A stretch of 64,000 bases of DNA from Ctenosaura bakeri (GCA_948474755.1 CAOLHI010002538.1:62001-126000), one strand, 5' to 3'. Shown: positions 24,156 through 37,601, counted from the stretch's first letter. Translations and numbers: made by a program. The notes: generated by a model not told the origin, from the letters alone.

Positions 24156-25141
24156 TGTAAGACCCCGCTTTGGGGGTCCCCAATATCAGTATGGTTTGGA
24201 TGGGCACCATACCTAATTGGCATCATATGTAATTGGCAACACATTTTATTGGCTTTGATATCAAATTTAAGCCTGAGAGGTGATGGAGAGGTCAAACTGA
24301 GCGAGGGAAAGAATTTGACTATACATATGAGAAGGAAAGGTCAACTCCAAAATTCCTCCAGGTAAGACTTGAGTCATTGGTTAGGCAAATACACACCATT
24401 CCTGTGGATAATAGGCTTAAATAGAAGCTGGACTTTTCCAAGGAATCCAACTATGAGGAGCCCACCAGGACACTGATTGACAGATATCCATCCCTTGTAC
24501 ACCTGGACTCCTTCCTCTGTCCTCACAGCACCCACAATAGACAGCTGTTACAACATCCATCATGTCTTTGTCAATCAAAGCAGTAAGCTCATCAACAGAC
24601 AAAAGACTCATTGTCCACAACAGGTTCCCTTTGTCTTGCATCTGGAACCTTCACAGCCACAAGCCATTTTCAGGGTACAAATACCCCTGCTTTGAGGATG
24701 CCCAGTGCAGTCTCTTGCAGATCTACCCGTCACTCTGCCCGTTTGGCTCCTGAATGAGAACTGCCCTTAGGTCCTACCTAAGCCAAAATACATTTCTACT
24801 CTTCACTACTCTTCTGGACTGGTAATTATTAATCCCCCAAATCCCTCAGCCTCTTATAATTTTTCCTCCCTTTTTCTTTCAGTTAGCTCTTGTGTGAATG
24901 TGTGATTGTGTGTATCTTGTGTGCATGCAGGAGTGAATTCCCCTTAATAAAATCATTTTATTAGACAATTTTGCTTGGTTTTTGTCTTGGCCTGACCCTG
25001 TAAACACTGGGTTTAAAGATTTCGCTAGGTTACCCTGCCTCTCATAGTAGTGCTACAGCTTGTTCTCTGTCTAATTCCCATTCCCCATTATTTGAAGCAC
25101 ATTGCTGTGTCCCCCAAGGGACCCCAGAAATCAGGGTAACA
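24156..25141 (+). mobile_element. Solo LTR with AATG TSD
   Basis: TGTAAGACCCC at the start and CAGGGTAACA at the end, flanked by AATG at 24152-24155 and 25142-25145. Its 986 bp equals the outer LTR at 34984-36907 once the insertions there are removed. AATAAAATC at about 24945. Confidence 0.8.
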
Positions 25142-26097
25142 AATGAATGGAATGTCAGAGCAAAATGATGGGATAGTAATTGTTGAAGATGAGATTATGA
25201 AATGTTTTATGAAAATAGGGGTGGGATAAAAATAATTGTTTTTAGGGAAAAAATGATAAAGTTATAGGTATTACTGTGGGGGTTTTCTTAATTTGGAATA
25301 GTAGCATGGATAATGAGTTAAGGATATGATTTTCTTTAAAGAATAAAGTGGTAAAGATGTGGATGAGGACACTAAATATGATTTGATAAAGTTTCTTAAA
25401 TTGTTTAAAAAAGAAGGGATATAATAGTCTATCCACAGATGTAATAGTTATCATAATTTTGTTGAATTAACAAAAATAAAAAAAAAGAAGGAAGCTGATA
25501 TTAGGGTGGTAAGCTTTATAACTTCAACTTGGAGTCTTGTTTTTATTTTCTTTATTTTTTTATTTTCTTAAACTCATGTGAGAAGTATAAACTGATAAGT
25601 CTAATTGTTATATAGTTTAATCCAATGTTAGATTATATAGATTACTAACAATAGTATCACTAATAGATCTTGTGGGCTATTACTATTAGTACATATTTTA
25701 GGACTCTATGTTAGTATACTAATGTTTGATATTAATTAAATATATACATAGCTAGATAAATATTTATGATATTATAGGAATAGCAACACCTAGTTATTAT
25801 GATATATAAGGTGATGACAGATGGTTAGGTGTTTGACTGATTGATTACTAGGAGCTGTTTGCAACAAGGGCGGACACCAATTTTTAATTTTTTTGTAGTT
25901 TTGTAGTTTTATTATATATTGTTTTTTGGGTACTCTTTATAGTGTGTAGGGTTTTTTTAGTTTTTTGTTTTTTGTTTGTTTTTCTTTTCTTTTACAGTAT
26001 GGTTTATGTTGATTGTTGGGTTTTGTTGGTTTATGTTTTCTCTTATGTTTTTTTCTATGCTTGTATGTTTTTACTAATTAAAAATGTTTTTTAAAAA

Positions 26098-26990
26098 AGA
26101 AAGTAGAATTCTTTAACCCACATCTATGAACTGAGGATCAAATTAAATGTGTAGATGCTAATTTCTAATAAAGAAGAAAAGCAAATTGTTATTAGCCTTG
26201 TTATTTGAAATAACATCTCTGACCGTTAAAATGAATACTTCCATCACAAACTGAAGTATTCCCAGTGTTTATAGTACATCCTGGTGTAATGCAGTCTATC
26301 CGCTTTTAATAGCCAGTGAATTCACTAACTCATGAAAATACTGGGAAAACATCCACTACAGGGGGAAGAGACATCCATGTGTTTCTTCCCATAATCACAA
26401 AGATCCAAACCATATTACACTCCTGCTAACTGAGCAACAGGTGCTTTGTATATTTCTTTCTTGCTAATTTTATCTCCTTGTAATTTATCTGTGTTCCATA
26501 TGATTCTAAGCAGAACTTCCAACACCAAGAAAAAACAATCATTTCCATGGTAGAACACAGACATTCAGATAACACCAATAGGATTCCAGCCAGTGCTTGA
26601 CAACAGCAATCTGATTATCCTTCACTTTTGCTTGTATTTTAGTGTTCACTCTCTAATAGAGTCACCTTCTATTGTTACTGCTCTTGTGTGCCTTCAAGCC
26701 ATGCCTTCCCCTTTGCCCAATCCACCTGTCCAGGATTCCCACATGGCTGGAAACTTGCATGTTTAGGTACACACCTTCTATGGACCAACTGATGGAGTTA
26801 AAACCTTAACAGATCAGCAGACGGCACTGATTTTCACTGCAGAAGGACAGTGTAGCTTGAAATCCCCATAAATGATTACTGAAATTCACTGAATGATACC
26901 AATTCAGTTTTGAGAAGAAATGGTCATTCCATTGAAAGCAATGTAGTGAAACATTATTTATAATGCAGTGCTGGTCACTATCAGCAGCTT
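26098..26990. repeat. Duplicon piece joined to L1 scrap and ERV 3' flank
   Basis: 26098-26445 matches 34250-34590 and 53820-54180. 26446-26990 matches 47455-48134, including a short L1 ORF2 scrap and the AGCAGCTT site next to the retroviral LTR. Non-coding. Confidence 0.6.
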
Positions 26991-27548
26991 TGTTACCCCA
27001 AAACATGGGTGAGTCACGGGTTCAACTGTGATGCCAGTGCCTTCATAAAATGGTGGAGAATATTAGTTCAAAGAGGAGGCCTGCGAGAGGGTAGTAACCC
27101 TTTATGCCAGTGTCTACTAGTGCAGGGAAGAACCAGCCAGAAATCCAAAAATAAACTTATTTGTTTTATTGGGGGAATTGCAATCACCCACACAAGAAAC
27201 AGTAATCATGCAAAGCTAACTAAAGGGAAAGGGAGGAGAGTTTTGGATAGAAATATTCTAGGATGAAGTGAGTGATATTCACCAGTCCAGAAAAACAGTG
27301 GAGAGGTAATGGTGTGGCTTAGAAACAAGTCTAAGGTCAGTACACAGTCAGAAATCAGAGCAGTGACACGGGGATATGAGAAAGAGGCACTTGATATACC
27401 AGCTTATGGTTTTATGGATGCTGGATTCACACAACCCCACTGTGGCCTGAAGTATGCATCAGAGCACTGGGGAGTCTCTGAAAAAAACTGGAGAAATCCA
27501 GTTGTGGTGGGCTGGTTCTCCAGAGTCGGGAATGACAGTTTGCCCAAA
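26991..27548 (-). mobile_element. 3' LTR of ERV remnant E2
   Basis: Starts TGTTACCCCAAAACATGG, the reverse of the family end CATTTTGGGGTAACA. The flank CAGCAGCTT is identical to that of E3 at 48135, so both come from one insertion. The right limit is approximate. Confidence 0.65.
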
Positions 27549-27550
27549 AT

Positions 27551-28090
27551 TCATACCTTTTTCTCCAGAGGAACAGTCATAGAGTTAGCAACTCCTTTCC
27601 CCAAAAGATCCTCTACTGGGATGGCTGGCCTTGGATCAGTCTCCTTTAGTGCATACAGAAGACAGTAACTAGGCTTCTGTATTTCCTGCTTGGGCACAGT
27701 CTGCCATTCTTGACTCTGGTGATACCAACTTAACCTGACTAGGAACTCTCTGCAAGGAGCCCTGGGAGCCTTAGGGTTCTTGAACAATACGGTTAAAGAA
27801 AAGACTGAGTCTTGAATGCCTTAGACAATTCTCCAAGGCTCTCAAATTTAGTATCTGGCAGCATACCCAAATATCCAAACCAGCAAGACAGAAGACTAGC
27901 AAAATTTGAAAACCCAGAACAACAATGGGATGTAACGTGACAATAAAGACTCCCATTCCTGGGGGACTAGCCAAGTAAAGACTTGCACCATAAGTGGTGT
28001 CCAGTGGATACAATCTCTCTAGATAGGTTGTTACCAGGCCATACACCTCCATGCTTTGATGTGATTTAAATGGCAAAAAATATTAATTGG
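27551..28090 (-). pseudogene. Retroviral env transmembrane remnant, E2
   Basis: The minus strand reads a hydrophobic membrane span (LHPIVVLGFQILLVFCLAGL) and a cytoplasmic tail over two overlapping frames. Counterpart of 48836-49240. Frame broken near 27780. Confidence 0.6.
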
Positions 28091-29600
28091 CAGATATGTT
28101 TAATAGGCAGAAAATATAAATAATACACACTTATAGCTGAAAGGCCATGTGGAGAAGGGACACTGACTGGAAAGCAGGTCAAAAGTAATTTCAGCATGGC
28201 CAGGTCATGAATTGACTGAGAATTAGCCAGGAAAACCTGACTTCATGGCTCTAAGCTAATCCTCTCAATGAAAACAATAATCAAGCCCTGATGCAGCAGG
28301 CAAGCAGCCATGCTGTCTGTATTTTCTACTGAAAACTTGCCCAGTCATATTACCCAATCAAGATATGTTACCACGGTTATGATATGTCTGGTGAAAGCGC
28401 TAGATATCTCTTGATATCAAATAATTTGGCCTTTACTTGGCCTTTCTCTGCCACCCTACTCCATGTGTTTGAAGAGGTCCACCGGACAAGCACGTATTAG
28501 GCGAGGCCATTAATGGTTGTAAATTCCAAACCTCATTTAGGCAGGCAAGTTAAGCCTCTCCGATGCTTCAGGGAACACCTTCTTGCAAACTGGCCTTGCT
28601 CAGCGCGACTTTACACAAAGACGCATGGCTGAGTGCCGAGCCATTCCTTTATGTTGGGCCATCTGCATACTGGCCATACTATTGTCATCCAGCGCTAAGC
28701 CCATCATGCAAAACCTGACCTTTTCCAATGCCTTTGTCCAGCTACAAATTCCCTTTGTTTTCACCGAGCATGGCATGGCCTGTAGGCAAAATCCACCCTA
28801 TAAGAGGTCCCCATTTTCTAGTCCTCCTCGGATCACCCTGGACTTCCATCCAGCCTCGCTGCCTCTCTGTCCAGTGAAGTTTTCCCCTCAGTTCCCAATA
28901 ACTGAGTCTGCCCTCCTTGGAACACTCAGGACTACTTTGGACTTCCATCCTGCCTTGCTGTCGGTTTGTCCAGTGAGCTTCCCTCAGCGAACTGCGCTGA
29001 GTTTCTTCCCCTGCAACCTCCTCTTCTCTCCAGGACTACAAGACCAGGTGTCGTATTACCCATTCCCCTGAAAACTCTCCATTTCTATTTCTTAGTTAGC
29101 TGTGTGCATCTGTTGCCTTATTCGCTGTTTGTCCTTTAATAAAGCTATCATTTTTGTTATTTTTAAACTTGCCTGGCTACGCTCTCTGACCTGACGCCGT
29201 AGACATAGGGTTAAAGATCCTAACTAAAATTACCCTGCCTCTCGTTAGCCAAGAGAGTGCTCGAGTTAATTTCCCCCATCTTGTGTTTTTATTTGGTTAT
29301 TTGGGCGCCTCTCCCAGGACCCCCAACATACAGGGTAACAGATATTGAAACAATCAGTCCATTCCAGACCCCTTTTGTTTAATCTGTCAGAAAACAATTA
29401 ACTCATACCCCTTCAGGGAGGGAAATAGAATATATAAAGCCTTGGTTTTGAGCAGTCAGATGCAGTACTTCACTTTCACTTTCTGGTGGTCATAATGTTG
29501 ATCAGATTCTTGGTTGTGTACTGCCCTTAGGCAGACAAGTCTAAGCCACTCCACCACTTCTTCACTACTCTTCTGGAATGGTAATTATACCATTATACCA
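28091..29600 (+). mobile_element. LTR of the 44844 family, split by another LTR
   Basis: 28091-28365 resembles the start of the LTR at 44844 (AATTGG repeats, then GGCCAGG). 29345-29600 resembles its middle (AAGTCTAAGCCACTCCACCA, then CACTACTCTTCTGGA). The right end is unclear. Confidence 0.5.
28366..29340 (+). mobile_element. Solo LTR with GATA TSD
   Basis: TGTTACCACGG at the start and CATACAGGGTAACA at the end, flanked by GATA at 28362-28365 and 29341-29344. TTTAATAAAGC at about 29137. Same family as 54908-55788. Confidence 0.85.
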
Positions 29601-29799
29601 TTATGGGGGGTTGTGCTTGAGGGGAATGAGGGAAGTAAAACAAAAGGAGGAAAAGAGACATGACACTTACCAAGTTTCCAGAAGTTGGAGCCATGTGACT
29701 TCATTACTAAAAGGAGGAAAGAATTCAACAGCTACAATTAACTATTACATCTATTACATCTATGGAACTATGTACAAAATGAGGAGCTCACCGGAACAT

Positions 29800-32700
29800 G
29801 CCTCCTCAAGGTGGCTGCCATCCCATAAAGGTCTTGGACAGATCCACTGTAGGCCATTCTTCGTAACTTAGTGATACCTGCCAGACCGCTACTGTACTCA
29901 CAGGGGCAGGAGGCTGCTGTGCCTCTTTGTCTCTAATGTGAATTTGTGTAGGCTTCATACCCTTCCATTCTTTAAGATGAATTAAGTGGAAATATTTCAA
30001 CCAATCTCCCTTCTTGTGAGGTACCACTACCTGATAGACAGTGCATGAGATTCATTTCGTGATCTTAACTGGACCTATCTATTTGGCACACAAGGTATGT
30101 TTGTCTTAGAGGAACTCCCAGTACATGACCAGTTGTCCTTTATCCCATTGGTGGGGGTTGCAAATGCAGCCAAGCTGGTTGTCCATGTTTCTGCCCAAAT
30201 GCAATTTGGAATTTGGGAAATTTCCTGCATGAGTGTTCACACCCACTCACTGTTAATGACAACAGTCTTCAGGTTGGCAGGCAGATAAGTGTTGATTCAG
30301 AAGGCCTCTGGAAGCAGCATCTTCCTCCCAGTCATTACAGTGTGTGGAGCAAGCCATGTACTGCCTTCATTCCCCTGAGGACCATCAGGATGATTGGTAG
30401 ATTTTCACCCCAATGGCACCCTGTTGAATGCATTACCTTTTGGATCCCTTTTTTCAGAGTGCAATTGGTCCGCTTGATATGTCCTGAACTCTGGGAGCAA
30501 TGGGCTATGTGGAACCTGTGCTAGACCTCAAAGGTCTTGCAGAACTCCTTGGTGATTTCTCTGGTAAAATGAGGACCCATATCACTGTCCAACTGCCTAG
30601 TGGTCCTCAGTGACTCTGAACATTGTTAAACAACAGGCGCACAGAGGTAGCCATAGTGTTGCTTTTGCAAGGGAATGCTTTAACCTATTTGCTGAATGGA
30701 TTGATGAGTGTTAGGTAGTACTTGTTCCCTCTAGAGTGGAAAGCAAGGGACTAATGAAATCCATTTGGATTCAGGCCCATGGGCCTTCAATCTTTTGGTG
30801 CTGGATTGGGAACTTGAGGTAGGACTGATCTTCACTGGCACAGGAAAGGCAATTGTCTACCCACTACTCAACTTCCTGGTGCATGGTTGGCCACCAACCT
30901 ATCTCCTACACTTATTCTAATGTTGCCTGCTTTCCTTAGTGTTCCAACTCTGGTGGCACAGTGGTTAAATGCCAGTACTGCAGCCACAATATTGTGAGTT
31001 AGATCCTGCAGGGCTCTAGTTGACTCAGCCTTCCATATTTCTGTAGGTCAGTAAAATGAGTACCCAGCTTGTTAGAGGCAATTAGCTAAAACACACTGTA
31101 AACTGCTTAGGCAGCACGTAGCACTGATAAACCATATAGAAATGTAACTGCTATTGCTATAAACTGGATCAGGTCTCTCCAAAATTCCATGGGCACAATC
31201 CAGTGAGGGCTTTCCTTCTTATCCATGGCCCAAATGATGCCTTTGTTCTCTTCAAAGCTATACTGTCCTATTGAATCCTTCCCTGCCTCAACCAACACTT
31301 TCAGCTGCAGGTCTCTTCTGGAAGCTGGTGAAATCTAAGAGGGGAGTTCTGTCAACCTTCTTAGGATTTACATTAATGGGGCACACAGGTGCAGTGTCTG
31401 CAAAGCCATTGTCCTTAAGGGCTGCTTCCGTGGCAAGTGCATTGGCCCAACTGCTCCACATGCACACATTGGAAGCATTTTTTCTGATGGCCCTTCATGT
31501 GTGATATCCATGTTGGGGCTGTCTAGTCTTGGACTGAAGTGACAATTCAGAGCTACTTGTTCAGATGGGCAGTGGTCTTCCCATTTGAGGTCTTGTAGTT
31601 GTCAGCAAGCCAGATTGGAAGTCCAACGGTTGCGACCTTAGCAGAACAGTTGGAATCAGTGTAAACAGCAAGTGGGCTGCCAAGCAGCCTGAACTCTAAG
31701 ATGCTCTAAGGGCTTCTATCTCAGCCACCTGACTGGAGTGAGGTCATGTGGTTCCCTGCAATGTGAAAGAGTCATCCACCCACATGGCTCTGTAGCCAGT
31801 CTTATGTGTGGCTGTGACATGGAGAGATGAACCATCACAGAACCAACACACAAAGCCTATCAGTAGAGCCTCAACAAAGGGCTCTCCCCACTCTGCTGGC
31901 TACTGCATGTGAATGAAAGACGGAAGGGGGTATTCATGCTGCACTCCCATAAACTATCAAGCCATAAGGGGCGAGAGACTCACTTTGCTTGTTTTTATAA
32001 TCAACCCCAAAATTTACTAGGGCAATTGTACACTTTGTGATCTGTGCATTGGAGACTTGTCTATTCTGGATCTTGTCTGATAGAATGTGCTTGAGAGGTG
32101 TGTATGTAGCCTCCATGATGACTCATCCATCTTTCACAATGAATTCCCAGTGTGTGAGGCTCCATGCCAGGGCCAAGCAGACTTTCTCACAAGGGCTATA
32201 CTTTTGCTCAGCAGGCTTCAAGCCATGAGAGACATATGTGATTACTCTTTGCTTGCCTGTGTACAGCGGAGTAAGGTTAGCACCTATGCTATGCTCTGAT
32301 GTAGCTAATTGGATGTAAAACAGCGAAGACATGTCCAGGTGAGCAAGGGCAGGGCTGGCACTAGGCTGCGCTTCAGCTCAGCAAAGGCTTTCTGCTGAGT
32401 GGGTCCCCATTCCCAAATAGCATCCTTCTTAAGGAGGATGTACAGAGGATGAGCCTTCTCCACAAAGGACTTGATGAAGTCCCTGGAAAAGTTGAATGTG
32501 CCTAACAGAGCCCTGAGTGAGTATATTCAGTGGGTGCAGGAAGTTTGGAGATCCTCTCCACACACTGTGTGTCTGTTATTTGTCCATCAGTCCCCAACAA
32601 GTGATGACAAAACAAGTCATCTGCCATATCTATGGTCAAACAGTGTCCAGTTAGGAAGTGTACTCCCAAGAGGCCATCATCTTGCTTCTGTTCTCACACA

Positions 32701-33463
32701 TCCTTATCTTAGTGTGGAGTTTCCGTACCATAATGGGGACATCCTCCCTGATCGTTGCATGGAGAGAGCTTCCTCTATACCCTTAGAGAGCAATAGTTTC
32801 AGAGATGGGCTTCCTATACATGGATAAATCAGCATGCAGAACATTCCAGTGTCACGCAGGAGTGTGGCAGAGATTTCTACCTGTGTAGTCTCAATCCCCA
32901 CCTTGACCATTGGCTGCATGTAGAATATGTGTTGGTGTTGGGTACTGCAATGGTGCCCACAAGCTGCACCACTTACAGCAGGGCTACTCTGCAACTTCAA
33001 GAGTACATTGCTCAACCCAATGGTGAGATGCAGATGGAACTGGGACCTATCACTTCCTGCTTTCCTTAGCAGCTCCCATACATGCCTTTGTTCTTAACCT
33101 GATCCCGGCCGTTGAAGATCTTGGACTCCCAACTGTTGACGAGAGGGTTTAGGCTGAATCCACGTTGGCTTGGCCTTGCCATTACTCAGGGTTGGAAGAG
33201 GCATTGCCTCAGCCATGGCCATTGCCGTGAATGGATCTACCACACTGGTCTCTTCAATTCTGACTTCCGCTGCCGCAGGAGCAATCATTCTTCCCCCCTC
33301 CAGCTACCACAAGGAGTGAGGTTACCTGCACCTCCCCCTAGTAAGGATGCATAGCACGAAGGGGGGAATCCAAATTGTCTAGGTAGTTAGTATACCCAAA
33401 AAGTCTCTATCAGCTCAAGAATATCCTCACAAACCAGAAATATACTTTGTTGGATAGAAATGC
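29800..33463 (-). mobile_element. Endogenous retrovirus remnant E2, pol and gag end
   Basis: Along the minus strand: gag end (33094-33330), protease (32704-33015, LLRDTG), thumb/connection (32340-32500), RNase H (31290-31740) and integrase. The integrase core shows SDMGPHFTREI at about 30530-30590 and SSGHIKRTN at about 30450-30500, where the usual catalytic glutamate of the VERxN block is lysine. The C-terminal stretch is 29806-30027. Most of the reverse transcriptase palm is missing. A Sauria-type SINE lies inside. Stops and shifts throughout; non-functional. Confidence 0.8.
30953..31150 (+). mobile_element. Sauria-type SINE inside E2
   Basis: GGTGGCACAGTGGTTAAATG, GTTGTGAGTT-like B box region, then GACTCAGCCTTCCAT and AAAATGAGTACCCAGCTTG. 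The BovB-like tail is replaced by CACTGTAAACTGCTTAGG, as in the copy at 59857. Confidence 0.75.
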
Positions 33464-34046
33464 TGTGACATTTGGCCTAGTTAAAAAATACATTTGATGA
33501 GCATGTGGGATACACCTGGGGAATGATTTGGCAAGTCATGATATAATCCCTAGGGGACAGTAAGGCTGGGTCATGGTAATGTGAAATCATGGCAAGGGTT
33601 TGCATCAGCCATTGTCCCTAGCTGATGAGCTATCAGCAGGTGTATATAAAGGAGGTGAGCTCTGACAGGTTCTTTCTCTGATTCTCTCTGACTCTCGCTG
33701 ACTCTTTGACACCAACACTCTGTCCGAGCGAACCTCTGCCTGATGTGATGCTGAACATATGACTGAGGATCTGCGCATCCTGCTTGTACAGATGTGTATA
33801 TATTGGAACTGGAAGAATAAAAGCCTCCAGGTATTTTTGGATGACAACTCTGTGTGCTAGAGTTACTAACCAGTGGTCGGTTACTAGAGTTACTAACCAG
33901 TGGCAACGCTCTGCTGTTGCTCACGCTTGTTGCTGTTTTGATACTCTGCTGTATGTGTCATGCTTGCCTCTGGGACACGTTTTGTTCAGAGCACAGCAGT
34001 TACCAGGAGGATTTTGTGCTAGGTGCTTTGAATCAATCTCCCGACA
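33464..34046 (+). mobile_element. Probable solo LTR next to E2
   Basis: Starts TGTGACATTTGG; TATA-like GTATATAAAGG at 33641; AATAAAAGCC at about 33817; ends about CTCCCGACA. E1 and E3 lack it (AATGCTGAT continuous). The TSD is not clean and the right end is uncertain. Confidence 0.5.
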
Positions 34047-35032
34047 TACTTTTAATTGTAATTAGTGCGAGATTTTAATTAGTGTGAGATAAAGAGAATT
34101 GGACATAGATCAAACTGATTGTGTTAAAAGTTCAAGCATGATGCAATTCAGGAAAAAGGCTGGCAGGGTAAACCATAGAGATCCATCATGTTCACTATGC
34201 CACAGTATTACCTGCAGAAAGAGAAAGACCCTGTTAAGATTCAGTCATTTTTAAAAGTGAAATTCTTTAACCCACATCTACAAACTGAAGATCAAAATTA
34301 AATGAGTAGATGCTAGTTTCAAATAAAAAGGAAAAGAAGAAAAACATTATCAGCCTTGTTACTTGAAATAACTTCTCTGACCGTTAAAATGAATACTTCC
34401 ATCACAAACCTGAAATATTCCCAGTGTTTATAGTTCACTCTGATATAATACAATCCATCAGCTTTAAATAGGCAGTGAACTCACTAACTCATGAAAATAC
34501 TGGGACAACATCCAGCACAGTGTGAACAGATTTCCCCATGCTTTTTCCTGTAACCAAAAGATCCAAACCACATTGTATTCCTGCTAACTGGGCAACAGCT
34601 CAGCAGTGACACTTGAGGAGACACAGTTGCCTACTTGGCAAAGAAGAACTTCTCCCAATTTTATGGTTCTAGGACTGCAGTGCAACATAAATACATAAGG
34701 AGGCATCACTCAGGTGTGATGAATGATTTTCAGCCTCTGTAGATTCTGATTACAAATGAAGGTTGTGCAATTTGTATAACAATCTCAGCTCATCTTCCAT
34801 TTAGCAGGCAGCTATTATAGAAGAAGGGGGGAGGTAACAGACTTACACCCTACTTTTGTTGTCCCTAAAGCAACCCACCAGCCCCAACCCCCATTTTTAA
34901 AATTTAGCATGGTTTGCATATTATTTTTAGCTAAAAAACATGAAGAAAGTGTCCTATATTCACAAAAGCACAGCCCCCAGAACTGTTAGAGCCCTGCATC
35001 TGGGTCTGATAATGATATGGTTTGGATGGCAC

Positions 35033-35617
35033 TGTTAAGAATCCTAGGGGGGCATGGTCTGCAGAGCCATCCTAACAACAAAAGGGATTTAATTTGATTG
35101 GTTGCTGACTATAGAACCCTGGTTAGCCAGAGAAAGGGGCTAGGTGGGGAAGTCAGCATAACAGAAAAATAACTGAAACAGGATTTGAAAGAGGAATTCC
35201 ATCTGTGAGTTTGGAGAGACAGGAGAGAGACTGAGAGAGTGAGAGAGTTGGTAAAGTGTTTGCTGCTAATTGCTGTTTGATAACCTTTAGCTGCCAAGTA
35301 TATTTTCGCTTGTCAGTTTGCTTACTAGAGATTTTATTCTACTTTTTTTAAAGAGCAATCTCCATACAGTGTCTCCTTAATCTGGATCAGTTACTCACGC
35401 TATCACTAGTGATACATTCATTGGGATAAACCTAACAATGATTTGCCCTGTGTCTACAAGCGTGTGAGTTTAGGGAAAGCAGAAGAGATATATAACTGTG
35501 GAGAGGGAACCGGGGGTGGTAAAGATATAGAAGGATGCTGCTTCTCCAGAGAGGGAGACTAGGAGCAACACTGATCTGTCATAACCCTGGCTTGGCCCAG
35601 ATCTTCATGTTTTGACA
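35033..35617 (+). mobile_element. Nested solo LTR with GGCAC TSD
   Basis: TGTTAAGAATCC at the start and TTTTGACA at the end, flanked by GGCAC at 35028-35032 and 35618-35622. The sister LTR at 24156 reads GATGGGCACCATACC without interruption at this point. Strand not certain. Confidence 0.75.
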
Positions 35618-36272
35618 GGCACCATACCTAACTGGCATCATGTTTAATTGGCAACACATATTAATCAGCACTGATATCAAAATCAAACCTGAAGATGATT
35701 GGGAGGTCAAACTGAATGAGGGAGAATTCTGACTGTAAACATGGGAAAGAAAGGCAGGTTAACCTAAGACAACCTCCAGGTAATACTAGGCCATTTGTCA
35801 GGCAAACAAATACTTTTCCTGTGGATAATAAGCTTAAGTAGAAGCTGGAGTTTTCCCCGAGAACAAAATTGCTAGAAGCCCACCGGGATGCTAGTTGACT
35901 CAAACCCATCCCCATGCACTTGAATTCTTCCTCTTTTCCCTGTAGAACCCACAATAGACAGTTATTACAATCCCCTCTTACGCCATTGTCATCCAAGCAC
36001 TTACGAACATTAGCAGGTTGATAGTACATTGTATTTATCACAGCTCCCATTGTTCAGCACCTCAAACTGGACTTATCAACCACTGCCACGGGCTATTTTT
36101 TCAGTATATTAGGTCCCCATATCGAGAAGACTCTTGCTAATCTAAACACCACTCTGTACATCTGAGTCCTGAACGAGGACTGTCCTTAGGTTCCCTACCT
36201 AAGCCTAAACCACGCCACCACTTTTCTCTGCTTCTCTCCAGTCGTGGTAATTATCACCCACAATCTCTATCC

Positions 36273-36620
36273 TGTTGCAGAAATCAGAGATAGAGACCCA
36301 CGGAAAATGGAAAAACGTTTATTGTAGCCGGCACAGTGTCTCAGTGGAATCCTTTCCAAAGACCGAGCCCTGCCTCTTTAAGTTCACAACAATTTATACA
36401 TTTTTCAGTACAGTGTCATCACAGTGTCATCACATGTTCAAGAAAGGAAACAGATGTGTACAAAGGTTCCCATCTCTCCACAATAGACCATTCTTCTAGT
36501 AATCTTCAAATGTTGCAAACCAGAAGCAAACCACATTCCATTTTTCTATTCCCACAGTTCCTTACAAACACAGAGAAATAACTACTAACTGCAAAAAGGA
36601 TTAACTGTTTATCTCTTACA
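36273..36620 (-). mobile_element. Nested solo LTR with ATCC TSD
   Basis: TGTTGCAGAAATC at the left and ATCTCTTACA at the right, flanked by ATCC at 36269-36272 and 36621-36624. The reversed poly(A) signal (GTTTATTG) near 36318 sets the strand. The outer LTR continues on both sides. Confidence 0.75.
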
Positions 36621-37601
36621 ATCCCACTTTCCTCCCTTCTCTTCAGCTAGCTGTAGCATGATTGTGTGCATACTTGAATTGTTGCATGTGTGGGTGTATT
36701 TATTTCAATAAAACACATTTTTAGTTTACATTTTACTCGCTGGCTGATTCTTTCCTGAATAAGACCATAAGCATTGATAGGAAAGGTTTCCCTAAGTTGC
36801 CCCCTACTCTCAAGCCTCCTAAACCCTGAGCTAATTCATTCCCCACTTTTGCATAGAGGTACTAGCATCGTGGGTGGCCCCTCTGACACCTACATTTTGG
36901 AATAACAGAACTTCCCCCCATAGGTTCATTTTCATTGAAGTCCCACTTAGAATGCGAACAGGAAGTTATGTGACATCGCTTCCTGCTGGATTTTGACAGA
37001 GATTCAGAAGACAAGGGGGGAATTCACCAGCTGCATTAGATGGAGTGGACTAGAGTCCATGAAACCTTATGCTAGAGTTTCTTTCCCCAGTTAGTCTTAA
37101 AGCTCTTACTAGATTCCTTTATGACAGATATCAGTGGAACCCCTGGTTTTAAGGCAGTACATGCATCTTTTAAAAGCTGTCATGAATTCTTGCTAGATCC
37201 AGGAGTGGATCCACACTGCACAATTATAGCTCCTGGAGAGTATTTTAACTTCCATGGCACCAACCTATGGAATCCCAGGATTTTCCCAAGAAAACTTTAT
37301 GATAGCATTGCCATAAGACAAAGTTGATTTATACAATAACAATAAAGTACTCTACATTCTCAAATATACCCCCGTCAACTATATCATTAGAATTCTCTGG
37401 CACAGCATTGTATGTACAAAACTACAGGTTCCAGGATTAAATAGGATGTAACCATAGGTAGTTAAAGTGGTATCCAAATGCTCTAATTGTGTCCTTTCAA
37501 TATTCCTTAGGGCTATTCTCATTTTGGGAGGATAAAATGAAAAAAGAGCTGAGATAAGCCAAAACAAACAGTAAGACAATATTTCTCTATAAGATTCTTA
37601 C

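Larger units (their letters stand above)
21919..26097 (+). mobile_element. L1-like LINE broken by two solo LTRs
   Basis: Ends in TTTTTACTAATTAAAAATG and A-rich sequence at 26097. The segment 23631-24155 has an ORF1-like, charged and probably coiled-coil reading frame (EFRDYTHKVVKQFGQIERKL). The reading frame is cut at 24155 and continues after the LTR at 25142. Most of ORF2 is absent. The L1 call rests on this coding character and the A-rich tail. Confidence 0.4.
34984..36907 (+). mobile_element. Compound LTR with GAAC TSD
   Basis: Outer LTR starts TGTTAGAGCCC and ends TTTTGGAATAACA, flanked by GAAC at 34980-34983 and 36908-36911. U3 shows the empty site (CCTCTAGAACCTCCACTC). Two other solo LTRs lie inside. 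Without them the outer LTR is about 980 bp. Confidence 0.85.
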
